A stretch of DNA of 6,245 nucleotides from positions 1 to 6,245 of the forward strand of contig DATGSF010000097.1 of the NCBI GenBank assembly GCA_035302865.1, in the 5' to 3' direction. Under the pieces are notes generated by a model that was given only the letters and a program-made list of their open reading frames with translations, had not been told where the DNA came from and did no database searches. Below, piece by piece: positions 5,748-6,245 of the stretch; within the stretch, counting starts at the first letter, position 1; the number at the start of each line of letters is the position of its first letter. The DNA comes from DATGSF01 sp035302865. Lineage in GTDB: Bacteria > Bacteroidota > Bacteroidia > Chitinophagales > Chitinophagaceae. The translations under genes were made by a program, and so were the position numbers.

Positions 5748-6245
5748 ATGATTCATTCAAAAATAGTTAAGATTGAAGGTCAAAAGCGCATAGCATTGGC
5801 TTTTCGGTACAATAAAGAAATTCACAATGAAGTAAAGAGGATTCCAGGCAGGAAATGGAATAAGCAAGATAAATATTGGCATATTCCAGATACCAGAACT
5901 AACAGAGCACGTTTTGGTTTACCTTTATACTTCTCTTCTCCTGTCGATAATGAAAAAAATATAAAGGTAGAACAATTTCATTCTTGGATGCGTTCTAAAA
6001 GATATAGTGAGAATACGATAAAAACCTATATCGATGCTATTGTTGTGTTTCTCCATTTTTTTAATGTTAAATCTACTGCTGAAATTACCAATGAGGATGT
6101 TATCTATTTTAACAATGAATATATCTTAAAACGAAAATTATCCTCGACCTATCAGAATCAATTTATAAGTTCATTAAAATTATTTTTCGACAAGATAGAA
6201 CATAAAAATATAGAAGTTTCGCTCCTTCATCGTCCACGTGGAGCA
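5748..6245 (+). CDS. Tyrosine recombinase/integrase, N-terminal part (3' end outside window)
   Basis: The frame is open from ATG at 5748 to the window end (166 codons). An in-frame TAA at 5733-5735 means the start cannot lie further upstream. Residues 1-60 form a small N-terminal module with RIPGRKWNKQDKYWHIP (31-47), a tryptophan-bearing segment I recall at the front of many Bacteroidota tyrosine recombinases of about 370 residues. Residues 73-150 resemble the SAM-like, core-DNA-binding domain of phage integrases and Xer proteins: KVEQFHSWMRSKRYSENTI, then TYIDAIVVFLHFF, EITNEDVIYF, and a final helix with SSLKLFFDKI. The ending HRPRGA is the usual lead-in to the catalytic domain. The catalytic R-H-R-Y residues lie beyond the window, so whether the gene is intact is unknown. 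Hand-counted G+C over 5761-6240 is 149 of 480 (31%), with no sharp composition break. It could serve a mobile element, an integron-like system or chromosomal recombination. Confidence 0.82.
   Translation, partial: MIHSKIVKIEGQKRIALAFRYNKEIHNEVKRIPGRKWNKQDKYWHIPDTRTNRARFGLPLYFSSPVDNEKNIKVEQFHSWMRSKRYSENTIKTYIDAIVVFLHFFNVKSTAEITNEDVIYFNNEYILKRKLSSTYQNQFISSLKLFFDKIEHKNIEVSLLHRPRGA

Overview
This is an AT-rich window in which every gene lies on the + strand. It most likely comes from a member of the Bacteroidota, probably near Flavobacteriia. The main reasons are the single-polypeptide MurF–alanine racemase fusion, which is characteristic of that phylum; the absence of Shine-Dalgarno sequences before any start codon; and the style of the integrase at the right end. 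The species cannot be determined from the sequence alone.

Positions 1-5670 hold a tightly packed run of six genes that looks like one operon, entered part-way through. It contains the 3' end of a type I signal peptidase (lepB), an alpha/beta hydrolase of unknown substrate, shikimate kinase (aroK), a small DUF423 membrane protein, a TerC-family membrane protein, and a bifunctional MurF/alanine racemase. Adjacent genes are separated by +1, -4, -14, +4 and -8 bases, so translational coupling is likely and there is no room for internal promoters, terminators or riboswitches between genes. The recognisable themes are cell envelope and export (signal peptidase, MurF/Alr, two membrane proteins) and aromatic precursor synthesis (AroK). 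All catalytic motifs I could check in the complete enzymes are present, so these genes appear intact.

After the murF-alr stop codon there is a 77-base gap. Its right half (5710-5747) is a near-perfect inverted repeat with 14 paired positions per arm, one bulged base and a 9-base loop. It ends exactly at the base before the next start codon. That next gene (5748 to the window end) is the N-terminal 166 codons of a tyrosine recombinase/integrase, cut off by the window edge before its catalytic domain. This marks a change from a housekeeping operon to possible accessory or mobile DNA.

I see no tRNA, rRNA, CRISPR array or insertion sequence. Most of the window is ordinary core genome. The inverted repeat next to the integrase is the part most worth a second look; I do not see a convincing undescribed system inside these boundaries.
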